The notes beneath the pieces are model-generated. The model had not been told where the DNA came from. It ran no database searches and saw nothing but the letters and a program-made list of their open reading frames with translations. From the NCBI GenBank assembly GCA_965229335.1, contig OZ245874.1:6076001-6140000 (forward strand): DNA of 64,000 nucleotides, written 5' to 3'. Numbering within the stretch: the first letter of the stretch is position 1; every line of letters starts with the position of its first letter. Source of the stretch: JAFKFH01 sp017307375. GTDB taxonomy: Bacteria > Pseudomonadota > Alphaproteobacteria > Ferrovibrionales > Ferrovibrionaceae. The position numbers and the translations under genes are program-made. Shown piece by piece: positions 8,754-17,462 of this stretch.

Positions 8754-9620
8754 ATGACCGACAATACCGACTACGTACCGCCCAAAGTCTGGACCTGGGA
8801 CAAGGCCAGCGGCGGCGCGTTCGCCAGCATCAATCGCCCGATCGCCGGTGCCACCCACGAGAAGGAACTGCCGGTCGGCAAACACCCGCTGCAGCTCTAC
8901 TCGCTCGGGACGCCGAACGGCCAGAAAGTCACCATACTGCTCGAGGAACTGCTGGCCCTCGGCCATGCCGGCGCCGAATACGACGCCTGGCTGATCAAGA
9001 TCGGCGAGGGCGAGCAGTTCGGCTCCGGCTTCGTCGCGATCAACCCGAACTCCAAGATCCCGGCGCTGGTCGACCGCAGCGGCCCGGCGCCGGTCCGCGT
9101 CTTCGAATCGGGCGCAATCCTGATGTACCTCGCCGAGAAGTTCGGCGCCTTCCTGCCGGTCGATCAGCCGGCCCGCGCGGAAACGCTGTCCTGGCTGTTC
9201 TGGCAGATGGGATCGGCGCCGTTCCTCGGCGGCGGCTTCGGCCACTTCTTCGCCTATGCCCCGACCAAGCAGGAATATCCGATCAATCGCTATGCGATGG
9301 AGGTCAAGCGCCAGCTCGACGTGCTCGATCGCCGGCTGGCGGACAACGAGTTCGTCGTTGGCACGGAATACACCATCGCCGACATGGCGATCTGGCCCTG
9401 GTACGGCGGGCTGGTCAAGGGCTGGCAATATGGCGCCGGCGAATTCCTGTCGGTGCATGAATACAAGAACGTCCTGCGCTGGGCCGACCAGATCTTCGCC
9501 CGGCCGGCAGTGGCGCGCGGCCGCAAGGTCAACCGGACCAGCGGCGAGCCATCGAGCCAGCTGCACGAACGCCATGACGCCAGCGATTTCGACACCAGGA
9601 CACAAGACAAGCTGAGCTGA
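8754..9620 (+). CDS. yghU: Glutathione-dependent disulfide-bond oxidoreductase (YghU-like)
   Basis: The 288-residue protein matches YghU in length and sequence: 'YVPPKVWTWDKASGGAFASINRPIAGATHEKELPVG' at the N-terminus, then 'LYSLGTPNGQKVTILLEELLA' and 'FESGAILMYLAEKFGAFLP'. YghU-type enzymes bind two glutathiones and reduce small disulfides. The ATG at 8754 gives the family length; the frame is open further upstream, overlapping the previous GST gene, without similarity. The 137-bp gap to the GST gene allows either one transcript or a separate promoter. Confidence 0.92.
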   Translation: MTDNTDYVPPKVWTWDKASGGAFASINRPIAGATHEKELPVGKHPLQLYSLGTPNGQKVTILLEELLALGHAGAEYDAWLIKIGEGEQFGSGFVAINPNSKIPALVDRSGPAPVRVFESGAILMYLAEKFGAFLPVDQPARAETLSWLFWQMGSAPFLGGGFGHFFAYAPTKQEYPINRYAMEVKRQLDVLDRRLADNEFVVGTEYTIADMAIWPWYGGLVKGWQYGAGEFLSVHEYKNVLRWADQIFARPAVARGRKVNRTSGEPSSQLHERHDASDFDTRTQDKLS

Positions 9621-9849
9621 CAGCGCTACCGATGCCGGCGCAAGGCCCAGCACTGCGCCGGCGCGTCGGCCCGGGTGGCCGATCCGAGCCGGGGAACTAT
9701 CTGGAAGTAGCCTCTGTGAGCCGCCCGGCTTCGGCGACGCAACGGCGAGACACACCGATCCAGCCCACGTGACATGATGCGGCTGGATGGCAAGTCAGAG
9801 ACTTGGATGGAACCGGCGGGCGCCGAACAATGCCCTGACGGGTCGGGCG

Positions 9850-9877
9850 GCCGAGGCAGGGTGTCACCTGCCTCGGC
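9850..9877 (-). terminator. Hairpin terminator after the iorAB-like operon
   Basis: A perfect 11-bp inverted repeat (GCCGAGGCAGG / CCTGCCTCGGC) with a 6-base loop lies 13 bases beyond the stop of the molybdenum-subunit gene. It has no long T-run. It sits between two convergent transcription units, and the rest of the 9621-9889 gap shows nothing else. Confidence 0.6.
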
Positions 9878-9889
9878 TTCCGGATCGGC

Positions 9890-12166
9890 CTAGCCGGCCA
9901 GTTGATCGCGGATCGGCAACGCCCGGATCCGCTTGCCGCTGGCGGCAAACAGCGCATTCGCCAGCGCTGGGGCCACCGGCGGCAGGCCCGGTTCGCCGCC
10001 CCCGCCCAGCGGCCGGTCATAGGCCGATTCGATCAGATGGGTACGGATTTCGGCCGGCGCGGCATCCATACGCGTGAGCTCATAGCTGTCGAAGTTCGTC
10101 TGCTCGGCGCGCCCATTCCTGAAGGTGATCTCGCCCAGCGTGGCCAGGCTGATACCCTGCACGACGGCCCCTTCGAGCTGTGCGCGGACCCGGTCGGGAT
10201 TGATCACGGGGCCGCAATCGAAGGCGATATCGACCCGCGGTACGGTGAAGGCGCCATGAGCGCCCATCGCCACCTCTACCACGACCGCGGCGTAGCTCAC
10301 GAAGCTGCGATGGGCCGCTATACCCAGCCCGCGGCCGGGCGCAAGCCTGCGCCCCCATCCGGCTTCCGCCGCCACTCGTTCGATCACCCCCCGGAGCCGT
10401 CCGGTTTCCAATGGATAAAGCTGAGGGTCCTCGCCGTAATTCCACATCTCCGCCCAACGATCACCGAACGCCTGGCGATCAGGCCCGATCAGTTCAAGCA
10501 GGTAATCCTTCGGGTCGCGCCCCGCTGCGGCCGCCATTTCGGATACGAAGCTCTGCACCGCGAAAGCATGGGGAATGTTCGACACCGATCGGAACCAGCC
10601 GATACGGGTATGGGCCGTAGCCTGCGGATTCTCGGCCCGGAAGTTCGGGATGTCGAACGGCAGGTCGACAACGCCCATGCCCAGCTCGAACGCAGCCTCC
10701 TGCTTGGTATCGGGCATGAAGATCGAGGTGATCGATGGAGCCGCGGTGCGATGGAGCCAGGCCACGGGCTTGCCCGCCGCATCCAGCCCCGCTTCCAGCC
10801 GCTCAACCGAGACGGTATGAAAGAAGCTGTGCTGGATATCGTCCTCGCGGGTGAAGATCAGCTTGACCGGACGGCCGCCCATCGCCTGGGACAGGATTGC
10901 GGCCTCCGTGGCGAAATCAGGCTTCGACTTGCGGCCGAACCCACCGCCCAGCAGCAGGGTATGCACGACCACCTTGTCGAGCGGCAGGTTGAAGCGCTTG
11001 GACAAATCGATGCGGATCGCTTCCGGTGCCTGCACGCCGCACCATATCTCGCAGCCATCAGGGGTGACCCGTGCGGTGGCGGTCGGCGGCTCCATCGGTG
11101 CATGGGCCAGATGGGGCAGGTAATAGCTGGCCTCTACCCTCTTGTCCGCCTTGCCGAGCGCGGCATAGGCATCGCCGTCGTTGCGCACGACCTTGCCCGG
11201 TCTGGCTGAGGCAGCTTCGAGCGCCTTGCGATATTGGCCGGAATCGTAGCTGCCGTTCGGACCGTCGTCCCAGGCGATATCGAGGCGCGACCGCCCCTTG
11301 ATCGCCGCAAAAGTGTTCTCCGCAACGACGGCGATGCCGCCCAGCGGCTGGAAGGCCGAAGGCAGTGCCGGCGCATCGATCTCCACCACCTTCAGCACGC
11401 CCGGAACCTTAAGCGCTTCGGCCGCATCGAAGCGCCGCAGCTTGCCCCCGAGGACCGGCGGGCGGGCCACGACGGCGTAGGCCATGCCCTCGACCCGGGC
11501 ATCGATACCGTAGACCGCCTTGCCGGTGGTAATATCGAGGTTATCGACCAACGCAATGCCGTCCCGACCGATATAGCGGAAGCGGCTCGGCGGCTTGAGC
11601 GCTAGCTGGTCGCGGGTCGGCACCGGCCGGGCCGCGGCGCCGCGTGCCAGCATGCCGAACCCCAGCCGCCGCCCGCTGGCAGGGTGCAGAACCTCACCGT
11701 TCTCGGCGCGGACAGCGCCCGCAGCGACGTTCCAGCGTGCCGCGGCTTCGCTCTCCAGCATCTGGCGGGCCGCGGCGCCGATGCGGCGAAGCGGCAGGAA
11801 ATGCTGGCGCATGCTGCGCGAGCCGTCGGTATTCTGATTGCCGAACCTGCCTTCGTCGCCCGGCGCCTGATGGACCCTGACCCGCGCCAGGTCGGCCTCC
11901 AATTCGTCAGCCAAGACGGCCGCCCAGCTGGTGCGGATGCCCTGCCCCATCTCGGCGCGCTGGCACAGCAGCGTGATCGTACCGTCGTCGGCGATCGAAA
12001 GGAAAATGCGCGGGTCATCCTTGAGCCCGCCTTCCATCGCGTCGCCGCCGTATTTCCTCTCCTGAGCCATGGCCCGCGGCAGCCGCGCCGCCAGGATGAG
12101 GGCGCCGGCCGCCATGCCCAGCAGGGTGCCACGGCGGCTGATGTTCGTCACCACGTCGATGCGCAT
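9890..12166 (-). CDS. Molybdopterin-binding subunit of a xanthine-dehydrogenase-family hydroxylase (isoquinoline 1-oxidoreductase beta subunit type)
   Basis: This 758-residue large subunit of an IorAB-type molybdenum hydroxylase has an N-terminal twin-arginine signal ('SRRGTLLGMAAGALILAARLP', residues ~9-30), so it is probably exported folded to the periplasm. Family motifs include 'CQRAEMGQGIRTSWAAVLADELE', 'LLGGGFGRKSKPDFATEAA' and, near the C-terminus, 'GGGGEPGLPPVAPALANALF' with the conserved catalytic Glu. These enzymes hydroxylate N-heterocycles or oxidise aldehydes with water as oxygen source and pass electrons to cytochrome c. The [2Fe-2S] partner gene lies 4 bp upstream. The substrate is unknown. 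Confidence 0.92.
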   Translation of the reverse strand: MRIDVVTNISRRGTLLGMAAGALILAARLPRAMAQERKYGGDAMEGGLKDDPRIFLSIADDGTITLLCQRAEMGQGIRTSWAAVLADELEADLARVRVHQAPGDEGRFGNQNTDGSRSMRQHFLPLRRIGAAARQMLESEAAARWNVAAGAVRAENGEVLHPASGRRLGFGMLARGAAARPVPTRDQLALKPPSRFRYIGRDGIALVDNLDITTGKAVYGIDARVEGMAYAVVARPPVLGGKLRRFDAAEALKVPGVLKVVEIDAPALPSAFQPLGGIAVVAENTFAAIKGRSRLDIAWDDGPNGSYDSGQYRKALEAASARPGKVVRNDGDAYAALGKADKRVEASYYLPHLAHAPMEPPTATARVTPDGCEIWCGVQAPEAIRIDLSKRFNLPLDKVVVHTLLLGGGFGRKSKPDFATEAAILSQAMGGRPVKLIFTREDDIQHSFFHTVSVERLEAGLDAAGKPVAWLHRTAAPSITSIFMPDTKQEAAFELGMGVVDLPFDIPNFRAENPQATAHTRIGWFRSVSNIPHAFAVQSFVSEMAAAAGRDPKDYLLELIGPDRQAFGDRWAEMWNYGEDPQLYPLETGRLRGVIERVAAEAGWGRRLAPGRGLGIAAHRSFVSYAAVVVEVAMGAHGAFTVPRVDIAFDCGPVINPDRVRAQLEGAVVQGISLATLGEITFRNGRAEQTNFDSYELTRMDAAPAEIRTHLIESAYDRPLGGGGEPGLPPVAPALANALFAASGKRIRALPIRDQLAG

Positions 12167-12170
12167 GGCG

Positions 12171-12623
12171 TCACACTCGCTTGGCGGCCGCCTTGATGGC
12201 GGCGCGGATGCGGGGATAGGTGCCGCAGCGGCAGATGTTGCCGCTCATCGCCAAATCGATCTCGGCGTCAGTCGGGTTCGGCGCGTCCTTGAGCAGGGAG
12301 GCCGCCTGCATGATCTGCCCGACCTGGCAATAGCCGCATTGGGCGACGTTGAGGTCGCGCCAGGCTTTCTGGACCGGGTGCATGCCATCGGGCGACAGAC
12401 CCTCGATGGTGACGACGGCAAGACCATCGATGTCGCCGACCAGGGTCTGGCAGGCCCTGACCGCGGTGCCGTCCAGATGGACGGTGCAGGCCCCGCACAG
12501 CACCTGGCCACAGCCGAACTTGGTACCGGTCATCCCCGCGATATCCCGGAGATACCACAGCAAGGGCATCTCCGGGTCGCCATCGAACCTGTGCGGTGAT
12601 CCGTTGATCGTGAATGCGGCCAA
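12171..12623 (-). CDS. [2Fe-2S] small subunit of the IorAB-type hydroxylase
   Basis: This 150-residue ferredoxin-like subunit carries both clusters of the xanthine-oxidase family. The plant-type cluster has Cys38, Cys43, Cys46 and Cys58 ('GCGQVLCGAC'). The helical C-terminal cluster has Cys96, Cys99, Cys131 and Cys133 ('CGYCQVG' and 'CRC'). It carries electrons from the molybdenum centre of the large subunit, whose gene follows after 4 bp. It has no signal peptide of its own, as expected if it is co-exported with the Tat-bearing partner. Confidence 0.94.
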   Translation of the reverse strand: MAAFTINGSPHRFDGDPEMPLLWYLRDIAGMTGTKFGCGQVLCGACTVHLDGTAVRACQTLVGDIDGLAVVTIEGLSPDGMHPVQKAWRDLNVAQCGYCQVGQIMQAASLLKDAPNPTDAEIDLAMSGNICRCGTYPRIRAAIKAAAKRV

Positions 12624-12740
12624 GATGTCGCCTCCGGGTTCAGGAAATGCAGCGGTGGCAACAGACTAGGGCCGGCTCGGCCCGGTGATTAGCCGGACAG
12701 GTGCGATAGCGGCTATCGATGCCGCTCATCAATCCGCCGA

Positions 12741-13667
12741 TCAGGCGCGGTAACGCAAGGCCTCGACGAGGGCGACGAAGGCGGGCGAAGATTGCCGGCG
12801 GCTGGGATAGTAGAGATGGTAGCCATCCCATTGGGGAGAGAACTTCTGAAGCACCCGTATCAGTCGTCCCTCCTTCACGTAGGGCAGGACGATCTCCTCG
12901 GGCATGTAGGCCACGCCGAAGCCATCGAGGGCGGCTTGCAGGACGTGCAGGATGTTGTTGAAGACGAGTTGTCCGTCGACGCGGATCCTGATCTCCCGCC
13001 CGTTGACCGCGAACTCCCACGCATACAGCCCGCCCTGGGTCGGCAGACGGATATTGATACACCTGTGGCCGACAAGATCCTTGGGATGGGCTGGAACGGG
13101 ATGGTTGTCGAAATAGGCTGGAGCCGCGACGGCCGCAAAGCAAAAATCGGGGCCGATGCGCGCCGAAATCATATCCTTCGCCAGATGCTCCCCCATACGG
13201 ACCCCGGCGTCATAGCGCTCACTGACGATATCGGTCAGACCATTGTCGAGACTTAGTTCAACCCTGATGTCCGGATAGTGCCGCAGGAACCGTTTCAGCT
13301 TCGGCCACAAGATATAGTCGATCGCATAGTCGGCTGCGGTAATACGGATGGTACCGGCCGGCTTGTCGCGCAATTCGCTCAGCGCTTCGACATGCGCCTC
13401 GATCTGGTCGAAATGCGGCCCGATCGACGCCAGCAGCCGCTCGCCTGCCTCGGTCGGCGAGACAGCGCGCGTCGTACGGGTCAACAAGCGGATGCCCAGC
13501 CGCGCCTCGAGTTGCCGGATCGTATGGCTGAGAGCCGATTGGGAAATGCCGACCTTGGCCGCGGCCCTGGTAAAGCTGCGCTCCCTGGCGACGGCGAGGA
13601 AGGCGATCAGGTCGTTGACGTTCTCGCGCGGCACCCGGCAAGGCCCCTTCTGTTCTGCAGCGATCAT
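12741..13667 (-). CDS. LysR family transcriptional regulator
   Basis: This 308-residue protein has an N-terminal winged helix-turn-helix at about residues 15-75 ('FLAVARERSFTRAAAKVGISQSALSHTIRQLEARLG', 'LLTRTTRAVSPTEAGERLL'). The effector domain has two periplasmic-binding-like lobes and ends with the common 'DGYHLYYPSRRQSSPAFVALVEALR'. The start at 13667 is the first ATG giving a normal LysR length. It is divergent from the cytochrome c/MFS operon that starts at 13777, the classical layout for control of the opposite operon, and lies upstream of the iorAB-like pair on the same strand. Confidence 0.92.
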   Translation of the reverse strand: MIAAEQKGPCRVPRENVNDLIAFLAVARERSFTRAAAKVGISQSALSHTIRQLEARLGIRLLTRTTRAVSPTEAGERLLASIGPHFDQIEAHVEALSELRDKPAGTIRITAADYAIDYILWPKLKRFLRHYPDIRVELSLDNGLTDIVSERYDAGVRMGEHLAKDMISARIGPDFCFAAVAAPAYFDNHPVPAHPKDLVGHRCINIRLPTQGGLYAWEFAVNGREIRIRVDGQLVFNNILHVLQAALDGFGVAYMPEEIVLPYVKEGRLIRVLQKFSPQWDGYHLYYPSRRQSSPAFVALVEALRYRA

Positions 13668-13776
13668 ACCACTGCCCCATTCATGAATGCAGGCGATAAC
13701 CGCAAGCGATCGGCGGCCGCTAATGCCCGGCGACGAATCATCCGACATTGCAGCCGCTCCCGAAGGAAGGAATGCA

Positions 13777-14166
13777 ATGCTGAAAACATCCACCCTGGCG
13801 ATGCTGACAGCGACCGCGACACTCGCTGCTGCTGCTGCTGCCGCCGCCGACGGCCGGCTCCAGGAGACCGACGCCGCCGCCGGACAACGGCTGTTCCAGT
13901 CGCGTTGCGGCGCCTGCCACCAGATCACCACACCCCGCAACGGGCTCGGACCGACGCTACAGGGCGTCAGCGGTCGCGCCGCAGGCAGCGTGCCGGGGTT
14001 CAGCTACTCGGCCCCCTTGCGCGACGCCGGCATCATCTGGACGGCCGAGACACTGGATACCTTTTTGTCGAATCCCACGGCCATGGTCCGCGGTACCCGC
14101 ATGACCCAGCGTTTCGGCAATGCCGACGAGCGGCGCGCGATCATCGACTTCCTGGAAGCGCGCTGA
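13777..14166 (+). CDS. Class I c-type cytochrome (periplasmic)
   Basis: This 129-residue protein has a Sec signal peptide of about 25 residues (Ala-rich 'LAMLTATATLAAAAAAAADG'). A single haem-binding CGACH motif follows near residue 47 ('LFQSRCGACHQI'), and the distal Met is probably in 'RGTRMTQRF'. The sequence 'GPTLQGVSGRAAGSVPGFSYSAPLR' is typical of cytochrome c2/c550. It transfers electrons in the periplasm. It could serve the IorAB-type hydroxylase encoded 1.1 kb away, since such enzymes use cytochrome c. GAAGGAAGG precedes the ATG. Confidence 0.9.
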   Translation: MLKTSTLAMLTATATLAAAAAAAADGRLQETDAAAGQRLFQSRCGACHQITTPRNGLGPTLQGVSGRAAGSVPGFSYSAPLRDAGIIWTAETLDTFLSNPTAMVRGTRMTQRFGNADERRAIIDFLEAR

Positions 14167-14169
14167 TCC

Positions 14170-15363
14170 ATGCTGGCCGAAACATCCCCCTCCGCCAGCG
14201 CGGCCGGCGACCGCGGCGCCTCCTGGAGTGCCGTCTTCGCCCTGTCGCTCGGCGCCTTCGCGCTGGTTGCCGCCGAATTCATGCCGGTCAGCCTGCTAAC
14301 GCCGATCGCCACCGACCTGGCGATCAGCGATGGCGCCGCCGGCCAGGCGATCACGATGTCCGGTGCCTTCGCGGTGCTGACCAGCCTTTGCATCTCGTCG
14401 TTGGCGGCGCGGGTCGACCGCAAGACCCTGCTGCTGAGCCTCACCGGGCTGACGATCGTCTCCGGCACCGTTGTCGCCCTTTCGCCCAGCTACGCGATCT
14501 TCATGATCGGACGCGCCTTGATCGGCATCGCCATCGGCGGCTTCTGGTCGATGTCGGCGGCGACCGCGATGCGGCTGGTGCCGACTGACCAGGTGCCGCG
14601 CGCCCTTGCCGCGGTCAACGGCGGCAACGCGCTGGCAACCGTCGTCTCGGCCCCGCTGGGCAGCTTTCTTGGCGGGTTGATCGGCTGGCGAGCGGCGGCC
14701 TTTTGCGTCGTGCCGGTCGCGGCGATCGTTCTCTTCTGGCAACTGGTCAGCCTGCCAACGCTGAAACCCGCCAAGCGGCCCGGCGCGGATCATGCAATTC
14801 ATCTGCTCGGCCAACCGCTCGTCGCCCTCGGCATGGGTGCGGTCAGCCTCTTCTTCATGGGCCAGTTCACGCTGTTCACTTATCTGCGGCCATTTCTTGA
14901 GACGGTAACGCGGGCTGGCGTCCCCGATCTCTCGGCCATGCTGCTGCTTATGGGGGTTGCGGGTTTGCTGGGCACGGCGCTGATCGGCAGGCTGCTGCGC
15001 GCAGGCCTCTACCGCACGCTCGCCACGATCCCGGCGCTGATGGCCGGAATCGCCCTGACCCTTGTCATGGTCGGCGCCTGGATGCCGGCGGTGGTGACGC
15101 TGCTGGTAGCTTGGGGCCTGCTTGCCACCTCGGCCCCAGTCGGCTGGTGGACCTGGCTCGCGCGCACCTTGCCGCACGATTCAGAAGCCGGGGGCGGGCT
15201 GATGGTGGCGATCATCCAGCTGGCCATCACGACAGGTGCCGGTCTGGGTGGCGTGCTGCTCGACGCCGTCGGGTACAAATTCGTCTTTGGCGCCAGCACG
15301 GTGCTGCTTCTGCTGTCCGCCCTGCTAACCTTGGCCGCCAGCAACGCGAGGGCACGCTCATGA
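14170..15363 (+). CDS. MFS efflux transporter, DHA1 family (NepI-like)
   Basis: This 397-residue protein has twelve predicted membrane segments. It resembles the purine-ribonucleoside efflux pump NepI along its length: 'VAAEFMPVSLLTPIATDLAISDGAAGQAITM', 'GRALIGIAIGGFWSMSAATAMRLVP' and 'APVGWWTWLARTLP'. NepI-type pumps export purine nucleosides and analogues; the substrate here may differ. The gene starts 3 bp after the cytochrome c stop, and its own stop overlaps the next start, so the three genes form one operon opposite the LysR gene. Confidence 0.88.
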   Translation: MLAETSPSASAAGDRGASWSAVFALSLGAFALVAAEFMPVSLLTPIATDLAISDGAAGQAITMSGAFAVLTSLCISSLAARVDRKTLLLSLTGLTIVSGTVVALSPSYAIFMIGRALIGIAIGGFWSMSAATAMRLVPTDQVPRALAAVNGGNALATVVSAPLGSFLGGLIGWRAAAFCVVPVAAIVLFWQLVSLPTLKPAKRPGADHAIHLLGQPLVALGMGAVSLFFMGQFTLFTYLRPFLETVTRAGVPDLSAMLLLMGVAGLLGTALIGRLLRAGLYRTLATIPALMAGIALTLVMVGAWMPAVVTLLVAWGLLATSAPVGWWTWLARTLPHDSEAGGGLMVAIIQLAITTGAGLGGVLLDAVGYKFVFGASTVLLLLSALLTLAASNARARS

Positions 15364-15836
15364 CATCCACGCGACCCCACCTGCCGCGCCGCGCCCTCTT
15401 CGGCGCAGCGCTTGCCTGCCTGCCCCTTGCTCGCAGTGCGCGGGCGCTGCCGGCATCTTCCCGACCCGGCCCTGGAGCAGTCTTCATGCGGATACGTGTC
15501 GCCTTCGCCGATCAGGCCTTTGCCGCCACGCTCGACGACAATCCCTCCGCACGCGACCTCGTGTCCATGCTGCCGGTCGATCTGACGATCGAGGATTATT
15601 CGAACAACGAGAAGATCGCCTACCTGCCGCGCAAGCTGACCGAGCAGGGCAGCGGACGGTTCGGCAGCGAGGCGCCGGGCGACCTCTGCTATTACGCGCC
15701 CTGGGGCAACCTCGCCTTCTTCCATGCGGGTTACCGCTATTCGACGGGGCTCATCCGCCTCGGCCGTCTAGAGGGCGGCATCGAGCCGCTGCTGAAACAC
15801 GGAAAGTTTCCGCTTCGCGTCGAGATCATCGCCTGA
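15360..15836 (+). CDS. Exported cyclophilin-like fold protein
   Basis: This 158-residue protein has a twin-arginine-like leader ('PRRALFGAALACLPLARSARA') followed by the bacterial cyclophilin-like domain. Conserved pieces are 'FAATLDDNPSARDLVSMLPVDLTIEDYSNNEKIAYLPRKL', 'PGDLCYYAPWGNLAFFH' and 'LIRLGRLEGG'. Proteins of this family are common beside LysR-regulated redox and efflux genes, but their biochemical role is not established. The ATG at 15360 overlaps the MFS stop (ATGA), and the leader supports this start. Confidence 0.85.
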   Translation: MTSTRPHLPRRALFGAALACLPLARSARALPASSRPGPGAVFMRIRVAFADQAFAATLDDNPSARDLVSMLPVDLTIEDYSNNEKIAYLPRKLTEQGSGRFGSEAPGDLCYYAPWGNLAFFHAGYRYSTGLIRLGRLEGGIEPLLKHGKFPLRVEIIA

Positions 15837-15957
15837 CGCGTATGGTGCGGGCGGGAAGCGACTGCCAGGACCCTGGGCTGCTGTCCCCTCCACGAAACCG
15901 CACCCGGCCCGTTGCTTCTTCGAGTGCTTCTCGACGCGACGGCGGCGCCGGAAGCGG

Positions 15958-16764
15958 TCAGGTTCGAACGTCGCCGCGGCCGGCCTTCAGGGCGCTTTCC
16001 AGTTCATTCGCGGTCTGGCGCACGATCGGGAAAACATCCGACAGCAATTGCCGCGACGTGATTGCGCTCATGCTGGTCAGTGCCGTCACCGCACCGACGA
16101 CCTTGTGCTTGTTGTCGAAGATCGGCACGGCCAGCGAGCGGACGCCGACCTCGACCTCCTGTTCAACCAGGGCATAACCGCGGCTGCGAACCAGATCGAG
16201 CTGGCGACGCAGCACTTGCGGGTCGACGGTCGTCTTGTCCGTCAGTTGCACGGGCTGGCTGCTCTCGATCAGCTGATCGATGGCCTCCGGCGTGTCGAAG
16301 GCGAGCATCGCCCGGCCGGTCGAGGTGGAGACGAGCGGCAGGCGGCGGCCGACGGGCACCGTGACGGCCAGCGAACGCTGTGCGATGGCCCGCGCCGTAT
16401 AGACCGATTCGGCACCGTCGCGGACGGCCAGCGCAATGGTCTGCTCCGACGCGGCGCTGGCCTGCTCCAGCAGCGGCATCGCAAAATCCGAGAAGGGCAA
16501 TGCCGACAGATAGGAGTAGCCGAGGCTGAGCACCTTCGAGGTCAGGCGGAACGAACGGCCATCGCGACGGATGAAGCCGAGATGAGCGAGCGTCAGCAGG
16601 TAGCGACGCGCGCCGGCCCGGGTCATGCCGACGCGGTCGGCAACCTGCGACAAGCTCATGCTGGCATTGGCGGCGTCGAAACTGGACAGGACGCTCAGGC
16701 CATGCTCCAGAGACGTGACGAAGTCGCGCGGCTTCCCGTCGGCGGTGGCACTGTCGTCCTGCAT
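15958..16764 (-). CDS. IclR family transcriptional regulator (PcaR/PobR-like)
   Basis: This 268-residue regulator has a winged-helix N-terminus (residues ~15-75, 'HGLSVLSSFDAANASMSLSQVADRVGMTRAGARRYLLTL') and a GAF-like effector domain with 'LLEQASAASEQTIALAVRDGAESVYTARA' and 'PVGRRLPLVSTSTGRAMLA'. The start at 16764 has AGGGAGG placed correctly; upstream in-frame codons show no similarity. It is divergent from the long catabolic cluster beginning at 17463 and is the obvious candidate to bind the repeated CGAAC-N4-GTTCG palindromes at that cluster's two promoters. The effector is unknown; close relatives sense aromatic or ring-cleavage acids. Confidence 0.92.
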   Translation of the reverse strand: MQDDSATADGKPRDFVTSLEHGLSVLSSFDAANASMSLSQVADRVGMTRAGARRYLLTLAHLGFIRRDGRSFRLTSKVLSLGYSYLSALPFSDFAMPLLEQASAASEQTIALAVRDGAESVYTARAIAQRSLAVTVPVGRRLPLVSTSTGRAMLAFDTPEAIDQLIESSQPVQLTDKTTVDPQVLRRQLDLVRSRGYALVEQEVEVGVRSLAVPIFDNKHKVVGAVTALTSMSAITSRQLLSDVFPIVRQTANELESALKAGRGDVRT

Positions 16765-17078
16765 GCGTATTTCCCTCCCTTCGGTCGCCGATCCTGGCGA
16801 CGCGTGCGGCTTATGTCGATTCCCGACTTTTCCGTGGATTGTCAACGGTCCGATGGTGGCATGACGCAATCCACGCGGCACCGAATCGAGACGGTGTCGC
16901 CATCGGAATGCCGCCAGCTAGCCGTCGCGTTCCCGATCCGCCACGTTGGCATCGCGTGGCGATGTCGGCAGCCACTGGCAACGCACATCGGGCGCGTTCC
17001 GGGTGTTCTGCATCGCCTCGTCATGGCGCTGCCCCCTCATTGACCGGTCGTAACCATCACCATGAAACGGGCACATGG

Positions 17079-17092
17079 CGAACTTATGTTCG
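17079..17092. promoter_or_regulatory. Operator copy 1, CGAAC-N4-GTTCG
   Basis: The sequence CGAACTTATGTTCG is a perfect 5-bp inverted repeat with a 4-base spacer, in context G-site-AAT. The same element recurs at 17388 and, with one mismatch, at 26317. It is a likely binding site for the IclR regulator encoded on the opposite strand. Confidence 0.6.
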
Positions 17093-17387
17093 AATTTATG
17101 CGTATTTCAGCGGAACGCAAGACGGCTTCGGCGACAATAGCCTGCGCGGCGCCGGCGACAGCCTTGTGCCGGCAGCCAAGCAATAACCATTTCTCACGAT
17201 CAGGCATGCCGAACTTCTGATCCGATTTCGGGCCCCGACGACAAGTTCGCGACAGCCGCTTTCTCCGACACGAACACCGTCCCGCCGTGCCTCCCGCCAG
17301 CCTCGGAACTGGTCGTAGGGCGGCGATCGACATCGGCAAATCGGCCTCCCGCCGACCGGCAGCGCATATCGCCAAAATTAAGTATTG

Positions 17388-17401
17388 CGAACATTAGTTC
17401 G
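17388..17401. promoter_or_regulatory. Operator copy 2, CGAAC-N4-GTTCG, at the aldehyde dehydrogenase promoter
   Basis: The sequence CGAACATTAGTTCG sits directly before TATTAT (17402-17407), a plausible -10 element, about 60 bp upstream of the aldehyde dehydrogenase gene. Bound protein here would overlap RNA polymerase, which suits repression or close-contact activation. Confidence 0.65.
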
Positions 17402-17462
17402 TATTATGTAGCGTTGTGCCGATCTTAGGGCACCGCGGATGCGGGCAGGGCGTGAGGGCAGG

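Larger units (their letters stand above)
16765..17462. other. Long intergenic control region between the IclR gene and the catabolic cluster
   Basis: About 700 bp without a convincing gene; the open frames here have no domain-like composition. AT content rises near 17,080-17,110 and 17,375-17,410, where two copies of one palindrome lie. The remainder shows nothing recognised. Confidence 0.6.

Noticed and set aside
16839..17375. Small frames of 110-115 codons in the IclR-aldehyde dehydrogenase gap
   Set aside because: They lack ribosome-binding sites and domain-like composition, and overlap the operator region.
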